Shown in pieces: positions 17,953 to 23,454 of a DNA stretch of 25,465 nucleotides. The notes under the pieces are model-generated. The model was not told the DNA's origin, searched no databases, and saw only the letters and a list, made by a program, of their open reading frames with translations. The DNA is from a virus. The position numbers and the translations under genes were made by a program. The stretch covers positions 1 to 25,465 of the IMG/VR virus record IMGVR_UViG_3300006752_000199. One strand, written 5' to 3'. Position 1 is the first letter of the stretch. Each line of letters starts with the position of its first letter.

Positions 17953-17972
17953 TTTATGTCGATTTTATGTCG
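17951..17972. repeat. two perfect tandem 11-bp repeats at the primase start
   Basis: ATTTTATGTCG occurs twice head to tail (17951-17961 and 17962-17972), the first overlapping the primase start codon on the - strand; the primase's second codon begins a degenerate third copy. The repeat could be an operator or part of an iteron set for the adjacent AT-rich gap. The alternative is a simple slippage duplication. Confidence 0.7.
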
Positions 17973-18106
17973 TTTTAATTTTATCTATTTTACTGATATT
18001 TAACTATTTATATTATTTAATGTTGATAATGTTAATAATAATGTTAAAAATATAGATAAGTAATAGTTGATTTAATTTTTTTATTATAGAGTCCAGTATA
18101 ACCCCC
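17973..18106. other. AT-rich noncoding gap, candidate replication origin / primase promoter
   Basis: This stretch has no credible gene. It is extremely AT-rich, with repeated TAATGTT-like words (around 18019-18050: TTAATGTTGATAATGTTAAT and a further AATGTTAA). It sits between the tandem terminators of the recombination operon and the primase gene, which is where phage origins and replication-operon promoters often lie. On the - strand, TTTTTG and TATAAT are separated by 17 nt (about 18111 to 18084), but the -35-like part is poor and Bacteroidetes promoters differ (TAnnTTTG). The origin role is inference from position and composition. Confidence 0.4.
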
Positions 18107-18125
18107 AAAAAGTGACATTCGTCAC
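18107..18125 (-). terminator. second, weaker intrinsic terminator or palindromic operator
   Basis: On the - strand a 5-bp stem GTGAC/GTCAC with loop GAAT is followed directly by TTTTT. It lies about 17 nt beyond the stronger terminator, so it may be a back-up terminator. The same palindrome (GTGACATTCGTCAC on the + strand) could instead be a protein-binding site for the primase promoter. Confidence 0.45.
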
Positions 18126-18135
18126 AGTTTGAAGC

Positions 18136-18159
18136 AAAGAAAAGGGGCAAAAGCCCCTT
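18136..18159 (-). terminator. intrinsic terminator of the recombination operon
   Basis: On the - strand the stem AAGGGGC/GCCCCTT encloses the loop TTTT and is followed by TTTTCTTT. The hairpin is GC-rich in an AT-rich region and starts about 20 nt after the stop of the 85-aa gene at 18180, exactly where an operon end is expected. Confidence 0.8.
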
Positions 18160-18179
18160 CGTCTTATCGCTCCGTAAAT

Positions 18180-18437
18180 TTAAAAGTCAAGGCCGTCGCT
18201 TACCTCTTCTTTTACTTGTTGTTCAGGCTTGAACTGGTCAATAGCTACGTAGTGAGTCTTTCCATACTGGTCAGCCTCTCTCTTTTTCTGTACAATAAGC
18301 TTGACATACTTTTTGTTATTGTACTCAAAAATAAACTCTTTCGGAAGATCAGTTAAACATACCGATACAGCCACTTGGTCTCCATCGAACTTTGACTTTC
18401 CACTTCCTACGTAAATTTTCTCTTTTTGTTCACTCAT
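18180..18437 (-). CDS. small putative ssDNA-binding protein (85 aa) with acidic tail
   Basis: The core reads like a small beta-barrel: KIYVGSGKSKF, DQVAVSVCLTDLPKEF, KKYVKLIVQKKREAD, YGKTHYVAIDQFKP. It ends in an acidic, Phe-terminated tail (EEVSDGLDF) similar to the C-terminal tips by which SSB proteins recruit partners. Short proteins of this style are common beside phage recombination genes. I infer a single-stranded-DNA-binding or recombination-accessory role; the barrel and the tail are what is seen. It is the last gene of the operon that also encodes the annealing protein and exonuclease, starts 4 nt inside the preceding gene's end and is followed by the terminator. Confidence 0.75.
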   Translation of the reverse strand: MSEQKEKIYVGSGKSKFDGDQVAVSVCLTDLPKEFIFEYNNKKYVKLIVQKKREADQYGKTHYVAIDQFKPEQQVKEEVSDGLDF

Positions 18438-18622
18438 TTGATTTTAATTTTAATTGTTTGCTCCATATGGTTTAATGTAGATAGCATAATTTTATTTTTC
18501 TGCTCTACGCTGTTACAGGACATTGGAACTTCTATCCACATAACAGTTTCTTTTGGCGTTAACTTAAACAGTCTACAGAGTCTGTCTATGTATGTACGCA
18601 CTGATGTCTTCAGTTGATTCAT
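18434..18622 (-). CDS. 62-aa protein of unknown function
   Basis: Not recognised. From the ATG at 18622 it begins MNQLKTSVRTYIDRLCRLFK and ends in a basic tail (HMEQTIKIKIK). An in-frame ATG at 18649 would add nine residues but deepen the overlap with the exonuclease gene, so I prefer 18622. The N-terminal half is a probable amphipathic helix and there is one WIEVPMSC hydrophobic strand. Its stop overlaps the start of the next gene (ATGA-like junction near 18434-18437), the main support for its being real. The overlap with the exonuclease 3' end is 50 nt. Confidence 0.55.
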   Translation of the reverse strand: MNQLKTSVRTYIDRLCRLFKLTPKETVMWIEVPMSCNSVEQKNKIMLSTLNHMEQTIKIKIK

Positions 18623-19313
18623 TGCTAAAAAATTTATGGTAAACTTCAACAGCCTTCTCTACCTTCTCCTGTCCACCTTTCAAAAAAGTAGAAGAACAAT
18701 CGAAAATACCGAGTCTTGCAGTTCTCTTGTCGATAACAAAAAATACAAGAGGCTTATTAAACAGTCTCTGATAAATGTAAGCTTGACTGTCATAATTATA
18801 AGTCTTTGCACTGTACATAAATTTATCAATATCAGAACTGGTTTTGATGTCAATAATTAACTCGCTGCCGTTGTTTATAATATCAGCTTTTCCCTTCCAA
18901 TCTAAATTCATTATTTTTTGAATCTCAGGAACTTCAAACTGATTTCCTTCCTCATAGATGAGGTCACACATCTCCATGTTGGAGGTCATCTTAGTACACA
19001 GAAAATCAAGATGCTCTTTCTCTTTTTTAAGTAAAAGCATTTCTCCAACTTCAGCCTCCTTCTCTTTATAACGTACAGTATTACGTGACGCTACATCAAC
19101 AACTTGAAAGTCATCTAACTTGTGTGGTTCTAAAATTTTAGTATGGAAGTATCTGCCCTCTAACATGGGCTTTGTAAATTCAGAGCTAACTCTAAATTGC
19201 GTAGGATTCTTGAGCAGCTTACCTATGTCAGAGTTAGACAGGTATTGCTGTCCAAACTCTCCATAGTATTTGCTGTCATCCTCAAGAGCCTTGAGTATAT
19301 CTGCTTTAGTCAT
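18573..19313 (-). CDS. RecB/RecE-like PD-(D/E)XK exonuclease (246 aa)
   Basis: A phage recombination exonuclease that probably resects double-stranded ends for the neighbouring annealing protein. RecB-family nuclease motifs are visible in order: EGRYFH with H57, KGKADII with D144, IIDIKTS with the D155-x-K157 pair, and a QAYIY motif at 177-181 (Q-x-x-x-Y). The N-terminal LSNSDIGKLLKNPTQF helix is typical of RecE/DUF3799-like enzymes that recognise cargo near the active site. The length suits a stand-alone phage exonuclease. The start overlaps the end of the annealing-protein gene by 8 nt, giving the classic exonuclease-annealase pair. Confidence 0.85.
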   Translation of the reverse strand: MTKADILKALEDDSKYYGEFGQQYLSNSDIGKLLKNPTQFRVSSEFTKPMLEGRYFHTKILEPHKLDDFQVVDVASRNTVRYKEKEAEVGEMLLLKKEKEHLDFLCTKMTSNMEMCDLIYEEGNQFEVPEIQKIMNLDWKGKADIINNGSELIIDIKTSSDIDKFMYSAKTYNYDSQAYIYQRLFNKPLVFFVIDKRTARLGIFDCSSTFLKGGQEKVEKAVEVYHKFFSNESTEDISAYIHRQTL

Positions 19314-19929
19314 CCTTTATGTTTTTTTCGATTTCAGTTTTAACCTTAGCACTAATTTTATACTTGGTCTTAAGATTCTTTACTATTGTAGCTAACCCTA
19401 ACTCTTTGTTTTTAGAAACATAAGTCAGCACCTTGCTCCAGTTCGTGTCTCCAATATTAAGTTCGTATGTAGTGACAGTTTTTTTAGTGGCACTGGCTTT
19501 TGCTGGTGCTTTTTCAATATCCTGTCCTGTAGTCTCTAATAAGTCCTCTCCAGCATACAAGCTTAATCCAAGTCCATGCATAGCAATCGCTTTTGCTGTT
19601 GCTCTTTGAATAGCTGTGTTAACATCCATAGATGTAATCTTGTCAACTGTAATTGACTTGTTTCTAAAATCCTTAATTGGAAGATAATCAATATGCTCAA
19701 TATTGTTGACTACTACTCCAACCTTTACGTATCCTGTAACTCCATCAGTGAACCAGTTTAATCCAGTTTCAGGAGATTCGTATACATTTCTTTGTGCATC
19801 GGAATGCTGTAATTTTAGGTATGCCCACGCATTTGCCCATGATAGGTAATCGAGGTTACCTTTTTTCTCTACCTTGCTCTTTACATTTACTGCAACAAGC
19901 TTTTCAAAATAACTTTGTTTTGTACTCAT
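19306..19929 (-). CDS. single-strand annealing protein, DUF1071 / Sak3-like (207 aa)
   Basis: A Rad52-superfamily recombinase of the Sak3 (DUF1071) type that anneals complementary strands. Hallmarks: LDYLSWANAWAYLK (26-39), the central GVTGYVKVGVVVNNIEH strands (about 63-79), and the conserved helix DVNTAIQRATAKAIAMHGLG (102-121) followed by LSLYAGEDL (122-130). The C-terminal third (about 135-207) is a Lys/Ala/Thr-rich linker and a small basic helical domain (LATIVKNLKTKYKISAKVKT). The leader upstream is AATTAAAATCAA without Shine-Dalgarno. It is cotranscribed with the exonuclease and the putative ssDNA-binding protein, forming a complete recombination module. Confidence 0.88.
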   Translation of the reverse strand: MSTKQSYFEKLVAVNVKSKVEKKGNLDYLSWANAWAYLKLQHSDAQRNVYESPETGLNWFTDGVTGYVKVGVVVNNIEHIDYLPIKDFRNKSITVDKITSMDVNTAIQRATAKAIAMHGLGLSLYAGEDLLETTGQDIEKAPAKASATKKTVTTYELNIGDTNWSKVLTYVSKNKELGLATIVKNLKTKYKISAKVKTEIEKNIKDD

Positions 19930-19940
19930 TTGATTTTAAT

Positions 19941-20339
19941 TTAATTAATAATTGATTTTAATTTTAACTGCAGCTCTGCATACTTATTCAAAGCTACTTC
20001 TCTTCTATTTTTTAAGTTCTTAATGTGTTTGTCGTTTTTCCGTGTGTTCACTTCATTCTTGATTTTTGCCTCAATAAGCTCCAGCTTGTGCAGACAATTC
20101 GATATGCCTAATTTTACACAGCCCACGTTCCAACCATATTCATAGAAATAAGAATATTCTATTGGTGTACATTCTTTATAGTACGAACCACCCTTACCAG
20201 TATTTAGTATTTCGATTCGGTCACTAAATTTTTGAATCTTGACACCTCTTTTTATAACATTAAAACCGACAGGCTGGTCATTTATAACTGCCTGACTCTG
20301 TTCTGATGCTTGGTTCAATATTTCTTTTAGACTATACAT
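19941..20339 (-). CDS. 132-aa protein of unknown function, recombination-module neighbour
   Basis: No function known. The middle is distinctive (FSDRIEILNTGKGGSYYKEC then EYSYFYEYGWNVG), followed by a long charged helix with KNEVNTRKNDKHIKNLKNRR, probably a coiled coil. I believe related proteins occur beside annealing-protein genes in phages of Bacteroidetes, but could not search. It lies between the DnaA-like and annealing-protein genes with gaps of 1 and 11 nt, so it is almost certainly cotranscribed and may be a recombination or replication accessory factor. Confidence 0.75.
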   Translation of the reverse strand: MYSLKEILNQASEQSQAVINDQPVGFNVIKRGVKIQKFSDRIEILNTGKGGSYYKECTPIEYSYFYEYGWNVGCVKLGISNCLHKLELIEAKIKNEVNTRKNDKHIKNLKNRREVALNKYAELQLKLKSIIN

Positions 20340-20340
20340 T

Positions 20341-20634
20341 TTACTTTTTTAATACTTCTGTTATAAAGTTTTGAAAGTCAGCATCCCCATCAATCAACTC
20401 TTTAGCTTTCTTGTAGCTGTAAAGAATGTTGGAGTGTGTAACGGCGTGTCCGTTCTCTTCCATGAATCTTTTTATGTAGGAAACTCTAATTGGTCTCTCC
20501 ATACATAAATAATAAAGCAGCTGCCTTGCATCCACAATATCTCGTCTTCTGTTTTTTGTAAACATATCATCTAATGTGATATGAAATTTTTTTGCTATTG
20601 CTGTAGCATAAACATCAAATATGTCTCTCTTCAT
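20341..20634 (-). CDS. second DnaA domain IV-like protein (97 aa)
   Basis: The sequence matches the layout of DnaA domain IV: an N-terminal helix (YATAIAKKFHITLDDMF), then NRRRDIVDARQLLYYLCME (28-46), equivalent to the basic R-x-x-x-V/I-x-A-R helix of DnaA, then a helix-turn-helix ending NGHAVTHSNILYSYKKAKEL (61-80) in the position of the box-reading signature. No ATPase domain is present, and unlike the 174-aa relative at 13086-13610 there is no coiled-coil tail. The DnaA signature is looser (THSNILYSY in place of DHTTVLHA), so DNA specificity may differ. It begins immediately after the stop of the DUF3310-like gene and belongs to the recombination operon. Confidence 0.78.
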   Translation of the reverse strand: MKRDIFDVYATAIAKKFHITLDDMFTKNRRRDIVDARQLLYYLCMERPIRVSYIKRFMEENGHAVTHSNILYSYKKAKELIDGDADFQNFITEVLKK

Positions 20635-20886
20635 CTATTGGTTTTTTAGTTTGTTTAATTCAAAATTTAAGTGATCTATTGCTTTCTGAATATCCTCGTT
20701 CGGAGACTCGTGCTTTTTGTATGCTCTCAAGATATAAGTACACGCAGTTCCAAGGTTGTAATTTAAATCAAAATTGGTCACTACGTCTATAGCTTTGTAA
20801 TTATTTTTACCATCGTAGTAAGATGGCGTTTCAACCTTCCCTTGGTCAGAGCTGGTGGTTGTCCAGTATTCTTTGTTTATATCCAT
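20635..20886 (-). CDS. DUF3310-like phage protein (83 aa)
   Basis: The sequence fits the DUF3310 family, small phage proteins of unknown function often annotated loosely as nucleotide kinases: SYYDGKNNYKAIDVVTNFDL, then NYNLGTACTYILRAYKKH, then a DIQKAIDHLNFELNKL helix, equivalent to the family's Y-AI-VI...LGNA-KYI-RA-KK...DL-KA--YL pattern. I chose the ATG at 20886. An in-frame ATG at 20919 lies inside the 3' arm of a terminator-like hairpin and would add MGVFVVQNITK, which is foreign to the family. The next gene starts directly after its stop. Confidence 0.78.
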   Translation of the reverse strand: MDINKEYWTTTSSDQGKVETPSYYDGKNNYKAIDVVTNFDLNYNLGTACTYILRAYKKHESPNEDIQKAIDHLNFELNKLKNQ

Positions 20887-20907
20887 TTTCGTTATGTTTT
20901 GTACCAC

Positions 20908-20934
20908 AAAAACCCCCATGCGTTAACATGGAGG
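20908..20934 (-). terminator. terminator-like hairpin ahead of the recombination operon
   Basis: On the - strand CCTCCATG pairs with CATGGGGG (8 bp, one T-G wobble), the loop is TTAACG, and TTTTTG follows. It resembles an intrinsic terminator or attenuator between the 57-aa early gene and the DUF3310-like gene. A second hairpin with the same CCTC...GGGGTTTT plan and the shared tail GTGGTA lies at 22744-22771. Confidence 0.65.
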
Positions 20935-20973
20935 CGATTGTTTGAATCAACTACAATTCAGATTAATGGCTAA

Positions 20974-21147
20974 CTATATTCCCAGTGGGTAATCATCTTC
21001 TACTTCCTCATGCTCAACATCAATTGTGTTTTCTTCGTCGTCAACATTGTTTATTATATTTTGACACATAGCCATGTGGATAGCGTTGTTTCTTGTGATA
21101 GGGTCGCTTGGGTCAAACGACTCGAAAAGTTTTTGTAATATGCTCAT
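20974..21147 (-). CDS. 57-aa acidic protein of unknown function
   Basis: Reads MSILQKLFESFDPSDPITRN at the start and ends in a strongly acidic tail (NVDDEENTIDVEHEEVEDDY). The tail could mimic DNA or bind a basic partner, as in several phage anti-host proteins, but this is speculation. The gene has a good A-rich leader (TTTAATCAAATT before ATG) and follows a possible promoter and a tandem-repeat region. A terminator-like hairpin lies 40 nt after its stop, so it may form a short transcription unit. Confidence 0.68.
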   Translation of the reverse strand: MSILQKLFESFDPSDPITRNNAIHMAMCQNIINNVDDEENTIDVEHEEVEDDYPLGI

Positions 21148-21179
21148 AATTTGATTAAATTTTAATTATACTTGGTTTG

Positions 21180-21187
21180 TAAAGGTA
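21180..21187 (-). promoter_or_regulatory. possible Bacteroidetes-type -7 element
   Basis: TACCTTTA on the - strand matches 7 of 8 positions of the Bacteroidetes -7 consensus TAnnTTTG, about 32 nt upstream of the 57-aa gene. No convincing -33 TTTG is present about 19-21 nt further upstream, so the call is tentative. Confidence 0.3.
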
Positions 21188-21221
21188 CTATAAATATGTC
21201 ATAACTGCACTGTTTTTTTTA

Positions 21222-21265
21222 AAAAAGATACGACAGCGTACCCAAAAAGATACGCCGTTATACCT
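21222..21265. repeat. 22-bp tandem direct repeats next to a T8A6 tract
   Basis: AAAAAGATACG recurs exactly 22 bp apart (21222-21232 and 21244-21254); the 22-bp units 21222-21243 and 21244-21265 match at about 16 of 22 positions, and a third weak unit begins AAAAAACG at 21266. A T8A6 tract (21213-21226), likely intrinsically bent, overlaps the first unit. Two-turn spacing next to a possible promoter suggests an operator for a regulator binding one DNA face, or origin iterons. Confidence 0.6.
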
Positions 21266-21277
21266 AAAAAACGCTTG

Positions 21278-21880
21278 TTACGAATTAACAACAGAATTGC
21301 TTTCTAACACCATATCTATGAATTCTTTTATGTGTTTTTCTTCTGCATAATCATGTTCTTTCATAGCGTGTTCTAACTCCTCTCTGTCGGTTTCATCCTC
21401 GAAATTATAGTACAAGTTGTCCATCCAAGAACTGATATCATCATGGTATCTGTACTCATGATAAGTCATTTCTTGATGCTCTGTTATTCCATGTTTGTCA
21501 AACTTAGCTATCCCAGCAAAATCTTCTCCACACTCTTCGTACTCCATCTCAGCTGTTAAGCTGTAGTGTTGACATATTTGTTTAACTAACCTTACTGGAG
21601 GACTCCATGCACTGTCTCCAGCAACAGTAAAAGTTTCTTCATCATCACATGGATAGTCATTTAGATTAAAGTCCCACCAGCGTGTTCCGTAGTAGTAAAA
21701 ATCCTTATACTTTTTCTCAAGCTCCTCTTGAGTAACTCCAATCTTACCCTTGTCCAGTACGAAGTCTCCAAACTCTACGAAGTAATTGGTTTTATCATAC
21801 TCCTTGAACTTGTTTCTTAGTTTTTTTAATGCAGCAGCGTTTCCATTAAACGTTACGTAATTCCAACAATTGTTTGCCAT
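21278..21880 (-). CDS. YubB/DUF1281-like ferredoxin-fold phage protein (200 aa)
   Basis: The layout matches the YubB ferredoxin-like family (DUF1281-related, Api92-like) found in phages and plasmids: MANNCWNYVTFNGNAAALKK at the start (compare M-N-C-N-V-F-G), a central TRWWDFNLNDY, the family hallmark DSAWSPPVRLV (89-99) and EYEECGEDFAGIAKF. The biochemical role is unknown. An acidic helical extension (about 145-200) follows the core. The gene is preceded by the leader CATAACTTAAATTAAATAAA, also seen in near-identical form before 22702 and 24310, and by a tRNA-like mini-element 33 nt upstream. After its stop comes the 22-bp repeat region. Confidence 0.8.
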   Translation of the reverse strand: MANNCWNYVTFNGNAAALKKLRNKFKEYDKTNYFVEFGDFVLDKGKIGVTQEELEKKYKDFYYYGTRWWDFNLNDYPCDDEETFTVAGDSAWSPPVRLVKQICQHYSLTAEMEYEECGEDFAGIAKFDKHGITEHQEMTYHEYRYHDDISSWMDNLYYNFEDETDREELEHAMKEHDYAEEKHIKEFIDMVLESNSVVNS

Positions 21881-21913
21881 TTTATTTAATTTAAGTTATG
21901 TGACTTATGTCGT

Positions 21914-21953
21914 GAATAGGGAGGAATCGAACCTCCCAAGCACCATGCTATTC
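21914..21953 (-). ncRNA. 40-nt tRNA-like mini-element (acceptor stem + T-arm), copy 1
   Basis: On the - strand, GAATAG (21953-21948) pairs with CTATTC (21919-21914). Between them are an 11-nt connector CATGGTGCTTG and a T-arm with stem GGAGG/CCTCC and loop TTCGATT, directly stacked on the 3' acceptor strand as in tRNA. There is no anticodon arm and no CCA. GGTTCGATTCC is the canonical tRNA T-loop context, and the connector's TGG could act as the D-loop GG that docks with it. It starts 5 nt after the stop of the 121-aa gene and ends 33 nt before the next ATG. Acceptor/T-arm minihelices are minimal RNase P substrates, so an mRNA processing role is inferred. Confidence 0.6.
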
Positions 21954-21958
21954 TGTAA

Positions 21959-22324
21959 TTATTCTGCTGGTAGCATCACTGTAATATTATTATCCTCTAC
22001 AACAATAGTACCTGTGTCTCCCCACTCTTCTCCTCTCCATTCAATCTCTCCAGTCAGCTTTAATCCCCATCCTTTAAAGATGTACTTGATTACGTACTCT
22101 AACCACTTTACGTACTCGTAGAATTTTTCTCCACCATCCCATTCTAAGTAGTATTTGCCGTCCTGCTTTGTTATCTCCCACTGCAGCCATATTGATGGCT
22201 TTCCGTTTGGCTGGTAACCATCCTCGTGGCGTTGATTAGCAAACTTCTCATACGTTTCAACCATGTCGTTTGTTAATGGTTTGTTGAACTCTAATTGTCC
22301 TCTAAAATCTGTACTGTATCCCAT
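21959..22324 (-). CDS. conserved phage/bacterial hypothetical protein (121 aa)
   Basis: Begins MGYSTDFRGQLEFNKPLTND and contains the distinctive core SIWLQWEITKQDGKYYLEWD, GGEKFYEYVKWLEYVI and GEIEWRGEEWGDTGTIVVED, which I recognise as a recurrent hypothetical protein of phages and mobile elements. Its function is unknown. The many Trp, Tyr and Gly residues with alternating charge suggest a compact alpha/beta fold. It ends 5 nt before the 40-nt tRNA-like element. Upstream, 6 nt separate it from the small membrane-protein gene, so it is within the early operon. Confidence 0.78.
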   Translation of the reverse strand: MGYSTDFRGQLEFNKPLTNDMVETYEKFANQRHEDGYQPNGKPSIWLQWEITKQDGKYYLEWDGGEKFYEYVKWLEYVIKYIFKGWGLKLTGEIEWRGEEWGDTGTIVVEDNNITVMLPAE

Positions 22325-22330
22325 ATCTAT

Positions 22331-22465
22331 TTATTTTAATATTAAAATTATTAATGTTACTACTACACCTACGATTCCAACAAATATTGCAATCATGCTG
22401 TCGCTGTATTTTCTATCAGAACGTCCTTGTCTTGAACGATACTGTCTTGGTTTTTTATCTTTCAT
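22331..22465 (-). CDS. 44-aa single-span membrane protein
   Basis: The N-terminal half is basic and polar (MKDKKPRQYRSRQGRSDRKY) and the C-terminal half is one hydrophobic helix (IAIFVGIVGVVVTLIILILK), giving a typical small bitopic phage membrane protein with a positively charged cytoplasmic end. The function is unknown; superinfection immunity or host-membrane takeover are possible. It fits exactly between its neighbours, with gaps of 3 nt upstream and 6 nt downstream. Confidence 0.7.
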   Translation of the reverse strand: MKDKKPRQYRSRQGRSDRKYSDSMIAIFVGIVGVVVTLIILILK

Positions 22466-22468
22466 AGC

Positions 22469-22702
22469 TTACTTGTTTTTGATTGCACTACGATTAATAA
22501 AAGTCACTATTTGATTTAGCTCGTAAATCTCATCACTACCTATTCTTTGACTCCAGTCCAGTATTCCTTTGACTGCAGCTCTGACTTCATTTAAGTCTTT
22601 ACGTAATGATTTTACTTTCTTTTGAGACTCTAAATAGTCTCCCATTAATTCAGTGATTCTGTTGAAATCTCTGTCTTTTTGTGTTTCTTGATAACTGCTC
22701 AT
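22469..22702 (-). CDS. 77-aa helical coiled-coil protein of unknown function
   Basis: Predicted almost entirely helical, with a heptad-like central segment (MGDYLESQKKVKSLRKDLNE then VRAAVKGILDW), so probably a dimeric coiled coil. The C-terminus is basic (FINRSAIKNK). No family is recognised. The start codon is preceded by the leader CATAACTTAAATTTAATACA, nearly identical to that of the 200-aa gene, and by a terminator-like hairpin about 42 nt upstream, which may make this the first gene of a sub-transcript. Confidence 0.68.
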   Translation of the reverse strand: MSSYQETQKDRDFNRITELMGDYLESQKKVKSLRKDLNEVRAAVKGILDWSQRIGSDEIYELNQIVTFINRSAIKNK

Positions 22703-22743
22703 TGTATTAAATTTAAGTTATGGCATTATTGCCTTTTACCACC

Positions 22744-22771
22744 AAAACCCCACTCCGTTTTGGAAGTGAGG
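22744..22771 (-). terminator. terminator-like hairpin in the early operon
   Basis: On the - strand CCTCACT pairs with AGTGGGG (one T-G wobble), the loop is TCCAAAACGG, and TTTTGGTGGTA follows. A competing pairing CCAAAAC/GTTTTGG exists in the same bases. Plan and tail resemble the hairpin at 20908-20934. Partial termination or attenuation of upstream early genes is likely. Confidence 0.6.
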
Positions 22772-22797
22772 TAGGTGTGTTTAGGGATCTTTTTATT

Positions 22798-23022
22798 TCA
22801 CTCTTTGCTCTCTGTTATAGCTTGCTCAATATCATCAATTGTACTTTGTGAAAGTATGTCCCATATGCATACTCCACAGTGCGTGACAGCTGTAATATTT
22901 ATCTCAGCTGGACTACCACAATAGTCATGCGTCTGAGGTTCAGCGTGTGCATACTCATAGTATACATCAAGCTCTATGTCATCCACTTTGTAAGTGAATG
23001 TTTCGTCATTCCAAATGCTCAT
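22798..23022 (-). CDS. 74-aa acidic protein of unknown function
   Basis: Begins MSIWNDETFTYKVDDIELDV and continues with a Tyr/His/Cys-containing centre (YEYAHAEPQTHDYCGSPAEI then TAVTHCGVCIW) that could hold a metal with two Cys and several His, though no known metal motif is matched. I chose the ATG at 23022 because it overlaps the lipoprotein stop as ATGA; the in-frame ATG at 23031 adds only three residues. The C-terminus is acidic (DDIEQAITESKE). Confidence 0.68.
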   Translation of the reverse strand: MSIWNDETFTYKVDDIELDVYYEYAHAEPQTHDYCGSPAEINITAVTHCGVCIWDILSQSTIDDIEQAITESKE

Positions 23023-23186
23023 CGTCCCCATTTTGATTTTTTGTGTTTTTTACTGGACTTCCAGTAGTTATTCTTTGCCCATTTTTTCTTCATCTTGGAG
23101 GTCTTACATCGCTTTGAACTTCCACAGCTCGTTAACGTGGGTGTAGCTATAAGCATACACATCACAAACATTAAAATCTTCTTCAT
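23019..23186 (-). CDS. 55-aa lipoprotein with highly basic mature part
   Basis: Begins with a clear lipoprotein signal: MKKILMFVMCMLIATPTLTS followed by C21 and GSSK, i.e. lipobox LTSC-G. The mature peptide is only about 35 residues and very basic (KMKKKWAKNNYWKSSKKHKK). It should be lipidated and anchored in the envelope, exposed to the periplasm or surface. Small phage lipoproteins often block superinfection by binding receptors or channels, so an exclusion role is plausible but unproven. It starts one base after the preceding stop and overlaps the next start as ATGA. Confidence 0.78.
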   Translation of the reverse strand: MKKILMFVMCMLIATPTLTSCGSSKRCKTSKMKKKWAKNNYWKSSKKHKKSKWGR

Positions 23187-23187
23187 A

Positions 23188-23418
23188 TTATAGTTGGTTT
23201 AATTGGTTAATACTATCACTGAAATCTACTCCAGCAATCACATTTCCTTCCATTTCCACCCACTGGTCATGTGTTTTGTAGCCTACACGCACATAAATAA
23301 TAGACTCTAATGACTCTACATTTGTTCCGTTGATACTGCATACTAATCTCATTTCTTCCTCGGTTGCGATGGTCATTACATCGTCCCATACTTGATTGAA
23401 TTTGTCTTTGTTACTCAT
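23188..23418 (-). CDS. 76-aa acidic protein of unknown function
   Basis: Reads MSNKDKFNQVWDDVMTIATE, then a beta-rich middle (MRLVCSINGTNVESLESIIY, VRVGYKTHDQWVEMEGNVIA). No family is recognised. I chose the ATG at 23418, because AAAACTACAATT ATGAGTAA there is identical to the start region of the 164-aa gene at 24006; an in-frame ATG at 23442 would give a longer form starting MQIFKTTI. A 40-nt tRNA-like mini-element ends 36 nt upstream of this start. Confidence 0.7.
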   Translation of the reverse strand: MSNKDKFNQVWDDVMTIATEEEMRLVCSINGTNVESLESIIYVRVGYKTHDQWVEMEGNVIAGVDFSDSINQLNQL

Positions 23419-23454
23419 AATTGTAGTTTTAAATATCTGCATTATTGCATTGAT

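Noticed and set aside
18531-18540. CTATCCACA as a DnaA box
   Set aside because: A single 8-of-9 match inside a coding region with no partner sites nearby; not enough to call an origin there.
18606-18612. CTGAAGA word on the - strand as a hammerhead core
   Set aside because: It lies in the exonuclease coding region, with no following GAAA, no paired stem II and no cleavage triplet in place.
21222-21265. CRISPR array
   Set aside because: Only two degenerate 22-bp head-to-tail units without spacers and no cas genes.
21914-21953. attP core copied from a host tRNA 3' end
   Set aside because: There are two different copies, each with its own complementary 5' strand and equal architecture, and no integrase gene is in the window. 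An att site would carry one tRNA 3' fragment without a 5' partner.
21901-21990. A complete tRNA gene on the - strand, suggested by GGTTCGATTCC
   Set aside because: Only an acceptor-like stem and T-arm can be paired within 40 nt; there is no anticodon arm of 5 bp with a 7-nt loop and no fitting 5' acceptor strand about 72 nt upstream.
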